NCBI RefSeq assembly: GCF_002915175.1
Contig: NZ_NXEJ01000002.1
Span: forward strand, 552,572-616,571
Length of the DNA stretch: 64,000 bases
Direction: 5' to 3'
Source: Agrobacterium rosae
GTDB lineage: Bacteria > Pseudomonadota > Alphaproteobacteria > Rhizobiales > Rhizobiaceae
A program made the position numbers and the translations under genes. The notes under the pieces are model-generated. The model did not search any database and was not told the origin of the DNA. It saw nothing but the letters and a program-made list of their open reading frames with translations. Shown piece after piece: positions 55,623 through 63,605 of this stretch; within the stretch, counting starts at the first letter, position 1, and the number at the start of each line of letters is the position of its first letter.

Positions 55623-56735
55623 TTACGCCAAAGCGGGATAGTCTGTGTAACCTTCTGCACCGCCACCATAAAATGTCTGCTGGTTTGGCTCGTTGAGAGC
55701 CGCATTTTCCTTCAGACGCTGCACGAGGTCCGGATTGGAAATAAAGGCTTTTCCGAAGGCGACCGCATCGACCTTGCCGTTTTCGGTCGCGGCAATCGCG
55801 CTTTCGCGGTCGTAGCCGTTATTGGCAATCCACAGGCCTTTGCCACCGGCATTGGTGTAGGCAGCTTTCAGCGCATCATAATCGAATGGCTTGTCGCCCT
55901 GCTTGAAATCACGCGGTCCACCTGTCGCGCCTTCGATGACGTGAATGAAGGCGAGGCCACGGCTGCCGAGTTCGCGTGCGACATATTCGAACAAAGGCTG
56001 CGGCTCTGCTTCGAAAATGTCGTTTGCCGGTGTGACGGGAGACAGGCGAATGCCGGTGCGTCCAGCGCCGATTTCCTTCGTCACAGTGTCCACGACTTCC
56101 AGCAGGAAGCGGGCACGGTTTTCAATCGAGCCGCCATAGGCATCCGTGCGCTGGTTGGTGCCTGATTTCAGGAACTGGTCGATCAGATAGCCGTTGGCGG
56201 CATGGATTTCGACGCCATCAAAACCGGCGTCGATTGCGGCCCGTGCGCCTGTGCGATAATCCTCGAGAATGACGGGGATTTCCTGCAGCGAGATTTCCCG
56301 TGGCTCGGATGTTTCTGCGAAGCTGCCCGTGCCATCATCATTGATGATGTAGGTTTTGGAGTTGGCCTTGATGGGTGAGGGAGCAACCGGCTGGCCGCCA
56401 TGCGGCTGAAGCGATGTGTGCGAGATACGGCCAACGTGCCAAATCTGCGCGACGATCTTGCCGCCAGCCTTGTGAACGCCGTCGGTCACCGCTTTCCAGC
56501 CATCGATGGCTTCCTGCTTGTAGAGGCCGGGAACGTCGGCGTAACCCTGGCCCTGCTGAGATACGGGCGTGCCTTCCGTGACGATGAGGCCAGCAGTGGC
56601 GCGCTGTTCGTAATAGGCAGCGTTCAGATTGTTGGGAATAGCACCCGGTGAACGGTTGCGAGTGAGAGGTGCCATAACGATGCGGTTTGCCAGTGCGATA
56701 TCGCCTGCCTGTGCCGGTTCGAACAGTTTTGTCAT
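55623..56735 (-). CDS. nemA: Old Yellow Enzyme family reductase (NemA type)
   Basis: A 370-residue FMN reductase of alkenes and N-ethylmaleimide. The family hallmarks are FEPAQAGDIALANRIVMAPLTRNRS, the His-Asn pair in GVEIHAANGYLIDQFL, the long TNQRTDAYGGSIENRARF and the late FGKAFISNPDLV. An ArsR regulator gene lies 103 bases upstream on the same strand, so the two may share a promoter, with the hairpin between them limiting read-through. Confidence 0.95.
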   Translation of the reverse strand: MTKLFEPAQAGDIALANRIVMAPLTRNRSPGAIPNNLNAAYYEQRATAGLIVTEGTPVSQQGQGYADVPGLYKQEAIDGWKAVTDGVHKAGGKIVAQIWHVGRISHTSLQPHGGQPVAPSPIKANSKTYIINDDGTGSFAETSEPREISLQEIPVILEDYRTGARAAIDAGFDGVEIHAANGYLIDQFLKSGTNQRTDAYGGSIENRARFLLEVVDTVTKEIGAGRTGIRLSPVTPANDIFEAEPQPLFEYVARELGSRGLAFIHVIEGATGGPRDFKQGDKPFDYDALKAAYTNAGGKGLWIANNGYDRESAIAATENGKVDAVAFGKAFISNPDLVQRLKENAALNEPNQQTFYGGGAEGYTDYPALA

Positions 56736-56795
56736 GGGGTTGGCTTTCTCTTCTGGTTGATAGAGAGCGCTTGGGAGGCGCTTATTTTACATCCA

Positions 56796-56838
56796 AGCAT
56801 TGGCCCGAAAACCGCGTCACACTTTTCGGGCCAATGCT
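56796..56838. repeat. Palindrome between the ArsR gene and nemA
   Basis: AGCATTGGCCCGAAAA and TTTTCGGGCCAATGCT form a perfect 16-base inverted repeat with an 11-base centre, abutting the ArsR stop codon. It resembles a common rhizobial intergenic palindrome. It may also work as a weak terminator or mRNA stabiliser within the two-gene unit. Confidence 0.75.
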
Positions 56839-57129
56839 CTAAAGCTTCTGGTTCAGATAGGCGAGAAACGCCGCGATATTGTCCTCGTCGCGCTCGTAGA
56901 AATTCCATTGCCCGACCTTTCGCGACCGTACCAGGCCCGCAGCCTGCAACGCGGCGAGGTGGGAAGATACCGTCGATTGGGAAAGGCCGCTGATCTCGAA
57001 CTGATGCGCACACACACCCATGGTGAACGGGTGTGCCTGATTGAAATGCTGGTCCGGCTCTTTCAGCCATTCCAGAAATTTCAACCGCACCGGATGAGCA
57101 ATGGCCTTCAGGGCGTCTTCGTGGTTCAT
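56839..57129 (-). CDS. ArsR-family transcriptional regulator
   Basis: A 96-residue winged-helix protein: ALKAIAHPVRLKFLEWL at the start, then the recognition helix in LSQSTVSSHLAALQAAGLVRSRKVGQWNFYERD. A single cysteine (in MGVCAHQFEIS) precedes it, so a thiol or electrophile sensor is possible, which would fit the OYE gene downstream. The ATG at 57129 has GGAAA upstream; the longer frame extends into the sRNA region and is rejected. Likely represses its own promoter through the dyads at 57155-57182. Confidence 0.92.
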   Translation of the reverse strand: MNHEDALKAIAHPVRLKFLEWLKEPDQHFNQAHPFTMGVCAHQFEISGLSQSTVSSHLAALQAAGLVRSRKVGQWNFYERDEDNIAAFLAYLNQKL

Positions 57130-57154
57130 GTCGTTTCCGTATATCTGTCCGTAC

Positions 57155-57182
57155 CGATATTTATATCGACAATTATCGATAT
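57155..57182. promoter_or_regulatory. Operator dyads upstream of the ArsR gene
   Basis: Two overlapping inverted repeats lie 26-53 bases before the ArsR start: CGATAT-TT-ATATCG (57155-57168) and ATATCGA-N6-TCGATAT (57163-57182). ArsR-family proteins bind such AT-rich dyads in their own promoters, so this is the likely operator. Confidence 0.5.
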
Positions 57183-57217
57183 CAAGGGGAGGAGCAAATT
57201 TTGATTGTGCCATTGGC

Positions 57218-57316
57218 AAAAAAAAGGCCGCTGGATTTCTCCGCGGCCTGACAGTTTTGAAGGTCGAAACCTCCAGAGGGGAACAGCTGACCGACGCAAA
57301 AGCATCGGCACCAGCT
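57218..57316 (-). ncRNA. abcR: AbcR-type trans-acting sRNA, copy 1
   Basis: About 99 bases on the minus strand. The 3' end is a terminator (AGGCCGC with GCGGCCT, then eight T). Upstream lies the shared segment GTCAGCTGTTCCCCTCTGG, whose pyrimidine-rich part can pair with ribosome binding sites. The 5' stem (CCGAT..GTCGG) encloses TGCTTTTGC and lacks the CTCCCA of copy 2. The promoter TTGTTA (57346-57351), 17 bases, CATATT (57323-57328) puts the start at 57316. The tandem arrangement next to lsrB/vtlR and trxB is that of the AbcR (alpha-r15) locus, which silences ABC transporter mRNAs in Agrobacterium. Confidence 0.82.
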
Positions 57317-57322
57317 ATCTTC

Positions 57323-57351
57323 AATATGGAAATCTAGGCCGCTCTTAACAA
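57323..57351 (-). promoter_or_regulatory. Promoter of AbcR-type sRNA copy 1
   Basis: On the minus strand, TTGTTA (57346-57351) and CATATT (57323-57328) are 17 bases apart, and the proposed RNA start at 57316 is 6 bases beyond the -10 box. The same arrangement is found at copy 2. Confidence 0.6.
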
Positions 57352-57399
57352 GGGCGTTTTGTTTAATAAACGTCCGGTCGTAGAAAAAATATTGCGGGC

Positions 57400-57519
57400 A
57401 AAAAAAGAGGGCCACCGGATTGCTCCAGGGCCCTTATAAGTGTGAAGGTTATAAAAACCTCCAGAGGGGAACAGCTGACGCGGCGGAACTGGGAGGAAAA
57501 GCCGCCGTGTGCATCAGCT
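57400..57519 (-). ncRNA. abcR: AbcR-type trans-acting sRNA, copy 2
   Basis: About 120 bases on the minus strand, close to the size reported for AbcR1/AbcR2. The first stem (GGCGG..CCGCC) holds a single-stranded TTTTCCTCCCAGTT, an anti-ribosome-binding-site motif. Next is GTCAGCTGTTCCCCTCTGG, identical to copy 1, followed by GAGGTTTTTATAACCTTC, and the terminator (AGGGCC..GGCCCT, then seven T). Promoter TTGTTT, 17 bases, CATATC. Both RNAs are proposed to start AGCTG. I cannot say which of the two corresponds to AbcR1. Confidence 0.85.
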
Positions 57520-57525
57520 GTGTGC

Positions 57526-57554
57526 GATATGTTGCTTTTTTGGGCAGCAAACAA
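57526..57554 (-). promoter_or_regulatory. Promoter of AbcR-type sRNA copy 2
   Basis: On the minus strand, TTGTTT (57549-57554) and CATATC (57526-57531), spaced 17 bases, with the start at 57519. The LysR gene starts its coding region well upstream, and LsrB/VtlR is known in related bacteria to activate an AbcR gene, so a binding site may lie within 57555-57719. Confidence 0.6.
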
Positions 57555-57719
57555 CTCTTTTTTGTGCAGGCCAGCCATGCGTCCGGTGCATCGCTATGAT
57601 TTGCAGTCATATTTATTTCGCAAATCTTCCTACCGCCACGCGAATCGTACACACATGCTGCTTTAGCTAAGTTGTTGTTGCAGTTTATATGTTAGTGGAT
57701 TTTTCCACGGCGTATGAAA

Positions 57720-58622
57720 TCAGAAATTCCAGTTACGCGCTTTTGCGACCACGAAGTCCCGGAAAACTTTCAGCTTCGCAGCATTCTTCAACTCGTCGGG
57801 ATAGCAAAAATAAGTATCGAACGAGGGAATATCTGCGGGCAGGGACAGCTGTATGAGGCCCGGGTCGCGACCAACAATGTAGTCAGGCAGACAGGCGATG
57901 CCGATTCCCAGCAGGCAGGCCCGCTTGATGGAGGTCTGGCTGTTGATCTGCAGATGTGCGGTGCGTGTGTTATCGGACGAGCGTCCGGCGTTTTCCAGCC
58001 AGTTCACATCGAGAAGATAATTGGGCGCGGGCTCGCCAAACGAGATGACCTTGTGGTTATCCAGGTCCTCGATCGACTGCGGCTCCCCGTAACGATTGAT
58101 ATAAGACGGGGCGGCATAGACGTGCATGTGCACGGTGAACAGCTTGCGCTGGATGAGATCCGATTGTTGCGGCTGGCGCAGACGGATGGCGCAATCCGCA
58201 TGGCGCATGTTCACGTCGATTTCCTCATTATCGAGAATGAGCTGGATCGACATGTCGGGGTAAAGCTGGAGGAACTCCTGCACCTTGTCCGTCAGCCAGC
58301 CTTGGCCGAGGCCGACGGTGGTGGTGACGCGCAGCTTGCCGCTTGGCTTTTCCGTCGTTTCCGTCAACTGCATCTTGACGGTTTCGAGCTTCAGCAAAAC
58401 GTCGTGCGCTGTTCTGTACAGCAACTCGCCCTGTTCGGTCAGGATGAGGCCGCGCGCATGGCGGTGGAACAGCTTGACGCCGACATCCTGCTCCAGCGCG
58501 CTGACCTGGCGGCTGATGGCCGACTGGGACAAATGCAGCTTATCTGCAGCGTGGGTGAAGGAACCAGCTTCGGCAGCCGCATGAAAGATGCGCAGTTTGT
58601 CCCAGTCCAATGGCAGAGGCAT
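57720..58622 (-). CDS. lsrB: LysR regulator LsrB/VtlR
   Basis: A 300-residue LysR regulator. The start PLDWDKLRIFHAAAEAGSFT and the helix-turn-helix KLHLSQSAISRQVSALEQDVGVKLFHRHARGL match LsrB of Sinorhizobium and VtlR of Brucella/Agrobacterium, needed for host association and oxidative stress response. Cysteines at 144, 236, 244 and 273 are present; two of the three redox cysteines described for LsrB appear to have counterparts (144 and 236). It lies between trxB and the AbcR-type sRNAs, and all are on the minus strand. Confidence 0.92.
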   Translation of the reverse strand: MPLPLDWDKLRIFHAAAEAGSFTHAADKLHLSQSAISRQVSALEQDVGVKLFHRHARGLILTEQGELLYRTAHDVLLKLETVKMQLTETTEKPSGKLRVTTTVGLGQGWLTDKVQEFLQLYPDMSIQLILDNEEIDVNMRHADCAIRLRQPQQSDLIQRKLFTVHMHVYAAPSYINRYGEPQSIEDLDNHKVISFGEPAPNYLLDVNWLENAGRSSDNTRTAHLQINSQTSIKRACLLGIGIACLPDYIVGRDPGLIQLSLPADIPSFDTYFCYPDELKNAAKLKVFRDFVVAKARNWNF

Positions 58623-58639
58623 GCGGTGTTTAGCCCTTC

Positions 58640-59614
58640 TTATTCAGCGGCAATGGCAAGCGGGGCTTGCGCTGCGAGAAAACGTTCCACCTCAAGGGCG
58701 GCCATGCAACCCATGCCGGCGGCAGTTATGGCCTGCCTGTATGTATCATCCGTCACATCGCCTGCCGCAAAAATTCCCTCGACATCGGTTGCCGTCGAAT
58801 CGGGTGCAGTCCACATATAGCCGTTCGGCTTCAGCTTTACCTTGTCTTTAAACAGTTCCACCGCTGGCGCATGGCCGATGGCCACGAAGACACCGTGGAT
58901 TGGCATGTCTGTGATCTCACCGGTATTCGTGTTGCGGATTTTCGCACCGGTGACTGAAGGCGGCATGGGGTGCTTGGCAGGTGTGCCGGTAATCTCGGCG
59001 ATTTCGCTGTTCCAGATAATGTTGACATTGTCCTTCGCGAAAATACGTTCCTGAAGGATCTTTTCGGAGCGGAAGCTGTCACGACGGTGCACGACCGTAA
59101 CCGACTTGGCGATGTTGGAGAGGTAAAGCGCTTCTTCCACCGCCGAATTGCCGCCGCCAACGACGATCACGTCTCTGTTGCGATAGAAAAAGCCATCGCA
59201 TGTCGCGCAGGCAGAAACGCCGAAGCCCTGGAACTGCTGCTCGCTCTCTATGCCCAGCCACTTGGCTTTCGCGCCCGTGCATATGATCAATGTATCCGCA
59301 GTCCAGACCGCGCCGGAATCGGTTTTGACGGTGAAGGGCCGCCGCGTCGTCTCGACCTCAGTCACCAGATCATTGACGATTTCAGCGCCGACATGGGTTG
59401 CCTGCTTCAGCATCTGGTCCATAAGAAATGGCCCCTGAATGGGGTCGGCATAACCAGGGTAGTTTTCCACATCGGTGGTGATCATCAGCTGGCCGCCCTG
59501 TTCCATGCCGGCAATGAGAACGGGCTCCAGCATGGCGCGCGCCGCATAAATCGCGGCGGTGTAGCCGGCGGGGCCGGAGCCGATGATCAGGACCTTGGTA
59601 TGGCGGGCAGACAT
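58640..59614 (-). CDS. trxB: Thioredoxin reductase
   Basis: Reduces thioredoxin with NADPH through FAD. Motifs: the FAD site IIGSGPAGYTAAIYAAR, the redox pair in SACATCDGFF, the NADPH site VVGGGNSAVEEALYL and the C-terminal FAD block GIFAAGDVTDDTYRQAITAAGMGCMAAL. The length of 324 residues is normal. It starts lsrB transcription side by side (17-base gap), so a redox-linked operon with lsrB is likely. Confidence 0.97.
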   Translation of the reverse strand: MSARHTKVLIIGSGPAGYTAAIYAARAMLEPVLIAGMEQGGQLMITTDVENYPGYADPIQGPFLMDQMLKQATHVGAEIVNDLVTEVETTRRPFTVKTDSGAVWTADTLIICTGAKAKWLGIESEQQFQGFGVSACATCDGFFYRNRDVIVVGGGNSAVEEALYLSNIAKSVTVVHRRDSFRSEKILQERIFAKDNVNIIWNSEIAEITGTPAKHPMPPSVTGAKIRNTNTGEITDMPIHGVFVAIGHAPAVELFKDKVKLKPNGYMWTAPDSTATDVEGIFAAGDVTDDTYRQAITAAGMGCMAALEVERFLAAQAPLAIAAE

Positions 59615-59857
59615 GGAACGTTCCTTTCAAACAGGGGCTGCCAGACATCCGAGCCCAACATACTGGCTCCATCACGATGCGCCCCTTCACTGCCAAGTAT
59701 TTAAGAGTGTCCAGAGACGATATTCAAGGGCAGCCTTGCATTACCAACAGGGCATAAGGCCATGTACACGTAATTTTGTGTCGCGGCGCGGCAGGATTAT
59801 TGCGAATCCAGTCGTGAAGAGTAGAAGGAAGCATCAAACTGAACAAGGAAGAGCAGA

Positions 59858-60325
59858 GTGGCCAGCGTTGACCTCGATGCCATCGATCTAAAAATACTGC
59901 GTGAACTGCAGCGCGACGGACGGATGACCAATGTCGATCTCGCCGACCGCGTCGGCATCTCCGCGCCCCCCTGCCTGCGGCGCGTGCGCAAGCTGGAAGA
60001 GGCCGGCATCATCGAAGGCTATCACGCCATGCTGAATGCCCCAAAGCTCGGCTTCGACCTCGTGGCCTTCTGCATGGTGGGGCTGAAGCGCCAGTCCGAA
60101 ACCAACCTGAAAGCCTTCGCCGCCGCCACAGACCGCTGGCCCCTGGTGCGCCAAGCCTGGATGGTCTCCGGCGACAGCGATTTCCTGCTGCACTGCGTCG
60201 CCGAAAACCTGACGCAGTTCCAGGACTTCGTCATCGAAGTGCTGACGGCGGATGAGCACGTGGATACCGTGCGCACGATGCTGACAATCAGGCAGGTGAA
60301 GCGGGCAGGGCTGGTTGGGGTTTAA
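59858..60325 (+). CDS. Lrp/AsnC-family transcriptional regulator
   Basis: A 155-residue regulator with the N-terminal helix-turn-helix (DLDAIDLKILRELQRDGRMTNVDLADRVGISAPPCLRRVRKLEEAGIIEGYHAML) and a C-terminal RAM ligand domain. The start is GTG at 59858 after AAGGAAGAG. It is divergent from trxB, with 243 bases between; in rhizobia this Lrp next to trxB is conserved. Confidence 0.93.
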   Translation: MASVDLDAIDLKILRELQRDGRMTNVDLADRVGISAPPCLRRVRKLEEAGIIEGYHAMLNAPKLGFDLVAFCMVGLKRQSETNLKAFAAATDRWPLVRQAWMVSGDSDFLLHCVAENLTQFQDFVIEVLTADEHVDTVRTMLTIRQVKRAGLVGV

Positions 60326-60373
60326 TAGACGTCCCTTATTCTATTCATTGATTTTCAGTTGCCGGGAAAAAAT

Positions 60374-61099
60374 ATGGACCTCGACATCACCATCGTAGCA
60401 GGCCGCCGCCCTGAGCTTTTGCAGCGGACGCTAGAAAGCTTTTCTCAAAACGCATTCAAATTTCACAACGTCGTCAACGTCTACGCCAATATCGATCCCA
60501 TTTTTGGCACGGAAGAAGATGAAGCGCATTGCATCGCTCTGCTTCACCAGCACTTCGCGTCACCCGTCATCTACACACCAGAAGCCGCAGGCTTCGGTGC
60601 TGCCGTTAAGCGACTATGGCAGGGTACGACTGCCGACTACGTCTTCCATCTGGAGGATGATTGGATTGCCCTCGACACGCTGGACGAGCGGGTACACGCC
60701 AATTTCAGCGATACCGTGAAGCAAGTGTCTTTCCACAGCGCCAGCCAAAATTGGGACATCAAGAAAAGAGGACATCTGCACCGCGGAAAGCGGTATTGGA
60801 AGTTCGCCGGAATAAGAGTGCCGCGAAGCTCCTTCACCAAATTCACCACGTCGCCTTCCGTCATTGACGGCACAGTCGCACGCCGAAGCGCAGAATTGAT
60901 GAACCCGGCCTTCGACCCCGAAAAGCAGTTCTATTCAAACGTGAACAAGTCGCTGGAGACCTACATCGCCAGCTTCGACAACTACATCTTTTCTCCCGCC
61001 GGTATTCCCGTGGTAGAAGACACCGGCCGCGACTGGCGCGACCAGCGCGGCATTCAGAAAAAGATCATCAATGCTGCGAGTTCTTGGGTGAGTGAGTAG
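60374..61099 (+). CDS. Glycosyltransferase family 2-like protein
   Basis: A 241-residue putative glycosyltransferase. The start DLDITIVAGRRPELLQRTLESF is a GT-A nucleotide-sugar strand; the acidic metal motif is VFHLEDDWIA, in place of the usual DxD. No membrane segment is visible. The acceptor is unknown. It opens a run of plus-strand surface polysaccharide genes. The ATG at 60374 is preferred to a TTG at 60359. Confidence 0.8.
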   Translation: MDLDITIVAGRRPELLQRTLESFSQNAFKFHNVVNVYANIDPIFGTEEDEAHCIALLHQHFASPVIYTPEAAGFGAAVKRLWQGTTADYVFHLEDDWIALDTLDERVHANFSDTVKQVSFHSASQNWDIKKRGHLHRGKRYWKFAGIRVPRSSFTKFTTSPSVIDGTVARRSAELMNPAFDPEKQFYSNVNKSLETYIASFDNYIFSPAGIPVVEDTGRDWRDQRGIQKKIINAASSWVSE

Positions 61100-61132
61100 C
61101 TGAAAACGCCGAAGCGATCATAGAAGTACAGA

Positions 61133-61885
61133 ATGGCACAGCTTGATATAGTCGTTGTAAATCTGGCGCGCTCCGTTGAGCGCAGAACAGCCATGACGGC
61201 GCTTTTGGACCCGCTTGGGCTGCCCTACAGCTTTTTCGAAGCCGTGGATGGAAAAGCCGGGAAACATCCCCTGTTTGATCGCTTCGATCCGCGTATGGCT
61301 GAGATTCGTCGCGGATTTACGCTGACCCCTGGTGAACTGGGATGTTACGCAAGCCATTACCTGCTGTGGGAACGTTGCGTCACTGAAAACCGATCGCTTC
61401 TGATTTTCGAAGACGATGTCGCATTGAACGACAACTTTCTTGCCGCTTATCAAGCCGCCCTAGAGAGTATCGACAAGTATGGGCTCCTGCGCTTCTCCGG
61501 GCACAAGGTGCGCCCTTGGACGCAAATCCAGACTGTCGCAGAGGGTCTCGATATTGTTCGCCTGAAGATTGGGCCGCACGGGACGTCGTGTTATGCGATC
61601 TCCCCGATTGCCGCGAAAAAGCTGATAGATTCCGCCCGAGTCTGGTTCGAGCCTGTGGACTGCCATCTGGATCGTTTTTGGACGCACCATGTCAATTGTT
61701 TCGGGTTTTCGCCATGGCCAGTTATCCATGCGGCGGAAACGGCGGAGCAATCTGAAATATGGCAGGGCGCTCAGCGGGATAAAAAATCCAGACGTTTTCG
61801 AAAATTGCGCGCCTTGTATCGTGCAGGAGACGATATCGGTCGATTTTTCTCCAATTTGAGGTATTTGGGACGATGGAACGACTGA
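61133..61885 (+). CDS. Glycosyltransferase family 25 (LPS) protein
   Basis: A 250-residue GT25-type enzyme, typically a galactosyl- or glucosyltransferase of LPS synthesis. The family pattern is IVVVNLARSVERRTAMTALLDPLGLPYSFFEAVDG at the start, then TPGELGCYASHYLLWERCV, the metal motif LIFEDDVAL, and GTSCYAISPIAAKKLI. It follows the GT2-like gene by 33 bases and is probably in the same operon. Confidence 0.92.
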   Translation: MAQLDIVVVNLARSVERRTAMTALLDPLGLPYSFFEAVDGKAGKHPLFDRFDPRMAEIRRGFTLTPGELGCYASHYLLWERCVTENRSLLIFEDDVALNDNFLAAYQAALESIDKYGLLRFSGHKVRPWTQIQTVAEGLDIVRLKIGPHGTSCYAISPIAAKKLIDSARVWFEPVDCHLDRFWTHHVNCFGFSPWPVIHAAETAEQSEIWQGAQRDKKSRRFRKLRALYRAGDDIGRFFSNLRYLGRWND

Positions 61886-61945
61886 GACCTAGCGTCAGGG
61901 TCAGTTCCTATAGATGCTTGTGACAACCAAACAAAAGAGCGACCC

Positions 61946-62815
61946 GTGATCATTACCCGTATTGTTGGCGGCCTTGGCAATCAGATGTTTCAATACGCGG
62001 CCGGTCGCGCCCTCTCACTCGCCAGCGGGCAGCCGCTAAAGCTCGATTTGACGGAAATGAATCGCGACAGGCTCCGCGCGCTGCAACTCGACCAGTTCAA
62101 CATCAAGGGTGATATCGCAAGTTTAGATGAAGTTCCCGCCAGACAACGCAACAGTGTCTTCGGTCGGATCGTGACATCCGTGAAAAACCGAAGCCGCGTT
62201 CCGCAAAGGGTGGAAAAGTCGGCGCAGTTTGATCCAGCGATCTTGCTCATTCGCGAGCCAGTTCATCTTTCCGGATACTGGCAAACGGAAAAATACTTTG
62301 CAGATTATGCTGATATTATCCGTGCGGATTTTTCTTTAAAACAGCCTTACAGCGCGGAACGCCAGAAAACGCTGACACTGATCGCCGAGGCGCAGTCTGC
62401 GGTATCAGTCCATGTCAGGCGCGGCGATTACGTAACAAACCCGACGGCCAACTCCATCCACGGCACCTGCGAACCTGAATGGTACGCGGCAGCGATGCAG
62501 AACATTGCATCAAAAATAAAGGACGCCACCTTCTTTGTTTTTTCCGACGACCCACAATGGGCGCGGCAAAATCTGGCAACTATCGGCAAAATGACATTCA
62601 TCGAGCCTCAGTCGGATGGCCGAGACGGCGAGGACATGCACCTCATGGCCGCATGCCACTCCCACATCATTGCCAACAGCACATTCAGCTGGTGGGGTGC
62701 GTGGCTTAATCCGCGTGCGGATAAGCGTGTTATTGCGCCAGCAAGGTGGTTTCGGTCACAGGCGCATGATAATCGGGATTTGGTGCCGAGCGTGTGGGAA
62801 AGATTGGCTATATAA
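61946..62815 (+). CDS. Alpha-1,2-fucosyltransferase family (GT11)
   Basis: A 289-residue GT11 enzyme, which adds fucose or a similar 6-deoxysugar to galactose from a GDP-sugar. The start IVGGLGNQMFQYAAGRALS, the HVRRGDYV motif (GDP-sugar binding) and the C-terminal HIIANSTFSWWGAWLN are all diagnostic. The start is GTG at 61946. The presence of GT11 implies a surface glycan with a fucose-like cap. It follows the GT25 gene by 60 bases. Confidence 0.93.
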   Translation: MIITRIVGGLGNQMFQYAAGRALSLASGQPLKLDLTEMNRDRLRALQLDQFNIKGDIASLDEVPARQRNSVFGRIVTSVKNRSRVPQRVEKSAQFDPAILLIREPVHLSGYWQTEKYFADYADIIRADFSLKQPYSAERQKTLTLIAEAQSAVSVHVRRGDYVTNPTANSIHGTCEPEWYAAAMQNIASKIKDATFFVFSDDPQWARQNLATIGKMTFIEPQSDGRDGEDMHLMAACHSHIIANSTFSWWGAWLNPRADKRVIAPARWFRSQAHDNRDLVPSVWERLAI

Positions 62816-62873
62816 CATCTGGCCCATTTACCGATGTTGTTCAGTCTTAGTCTTTTTGTGAAGGAATGCTGCC

Positions 62874-63584
62874 ATAACAGTCTACGTCTTTGGCGATAGT
62901 CACTCCGCCTATTGTTTCGAGTGTCTAGCGGAAGCCAAAATATACTGGCTCGGGCCGATCACGATGCATCGACTGGCACGTGATGGAATTGCATTTGTTG
63001 GTCAGCTGGTGCCGCGTTTCGAAGATGGAGACGTTGCTTTATTTATGGTCGGCGAAATTGATGTCAGGTGCCACCTGATCCCAGTATCTGAAACGTCAAA
63101 AAGACCGATCAAAGATGTGGCAGAAGAGTTGGCCGCAGGCTTCATATCCAAACTCATCTTACTTCAAAGAGATCAGCCGCAAATCAAAGTCGTTGTCGCA
63201 CAGCCGCCATTTCCGACTGACCGGAGACCGAATGGCGAGCTTCCTTTCAGGGGCAGTATTTCTGATCGTATCCACTCGCATAGGCTGTTGAGTGATGGCT
63301 TGGATCGGTTGTGTCGGACATCAGGGATGCATTTTTTACGCATGCCATTAAAATATAAAGATAAAAACGGGACGTTGAGAAGGAAATATTCCGACGATGG
63401 TGTGCATATCATGCCTTGCGAAGGGGAAGCGGTCATAGAAGCCCTTGGGAAGTTAACCTCAAAAAAATTATCCTTCAAAAGAAAGCTGCTTACTATCATA
63501 AAACGACGCTGGAACTATGCGTGGGGCGGGACGCTACGCCGCCAGGGACTACCGGAAATCAGACCAGTTGATTTACCAAAATAG
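62874..63584 (+). CDS. SGNH-hydrolase-like protein, probably starting at AUA
   Basis: The frame is open from 62862 and encodes TVYVFGDSHSAYCFECLAEA upstream of the first ATG (62964). That stretch carries the GDSH block with the catalytic Ser; the second catalytic block is YSDDGVHIM (Asp and His) near residue 180. The first ATG would remove the Ser, so the true start lies before it. The only initiator-like codon is ATA at 62874, with AAGGA 8 bases upstream. Such proteins hydrolyse esters or act in acyl modification of glycans. It lies in the polysaccharide cluster, 58 bases after the GT11 gene. Confidence 0.7.
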   Translation: MTVYVFGDSHSAYCFECLAEAKIYWLGPITMHRLARDGIAFVGQLVPRFEDGDVALFMVGEIDVRCHLIPVSETSKRPIKDVAEELAAGFISKLILLQRDQPQIKVVVAQPPFPTDRRPNGELPFRGSISDRIHSHRLLSDGLDRLCRTSGMHFLRMPLKYKDKNGTLRRKYSDDGVHIMPCEGEAVIEALGKLTSKKLSFKRKLLTIIKRRWNYAWGGTLRRQGLPEIRPVDLPK

Positions 63585-63605
63585 CCCAAAAAGAGACGTT
63601 CTGTG

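Noticed and set aside
62964..63584. SGNH-like gene starting at the first ATG
   Set aside because: This start would remove the GDSH block with the catalytic serine and has no ribosome binding site; the open frame continues upstream to a suitable AAGGA.
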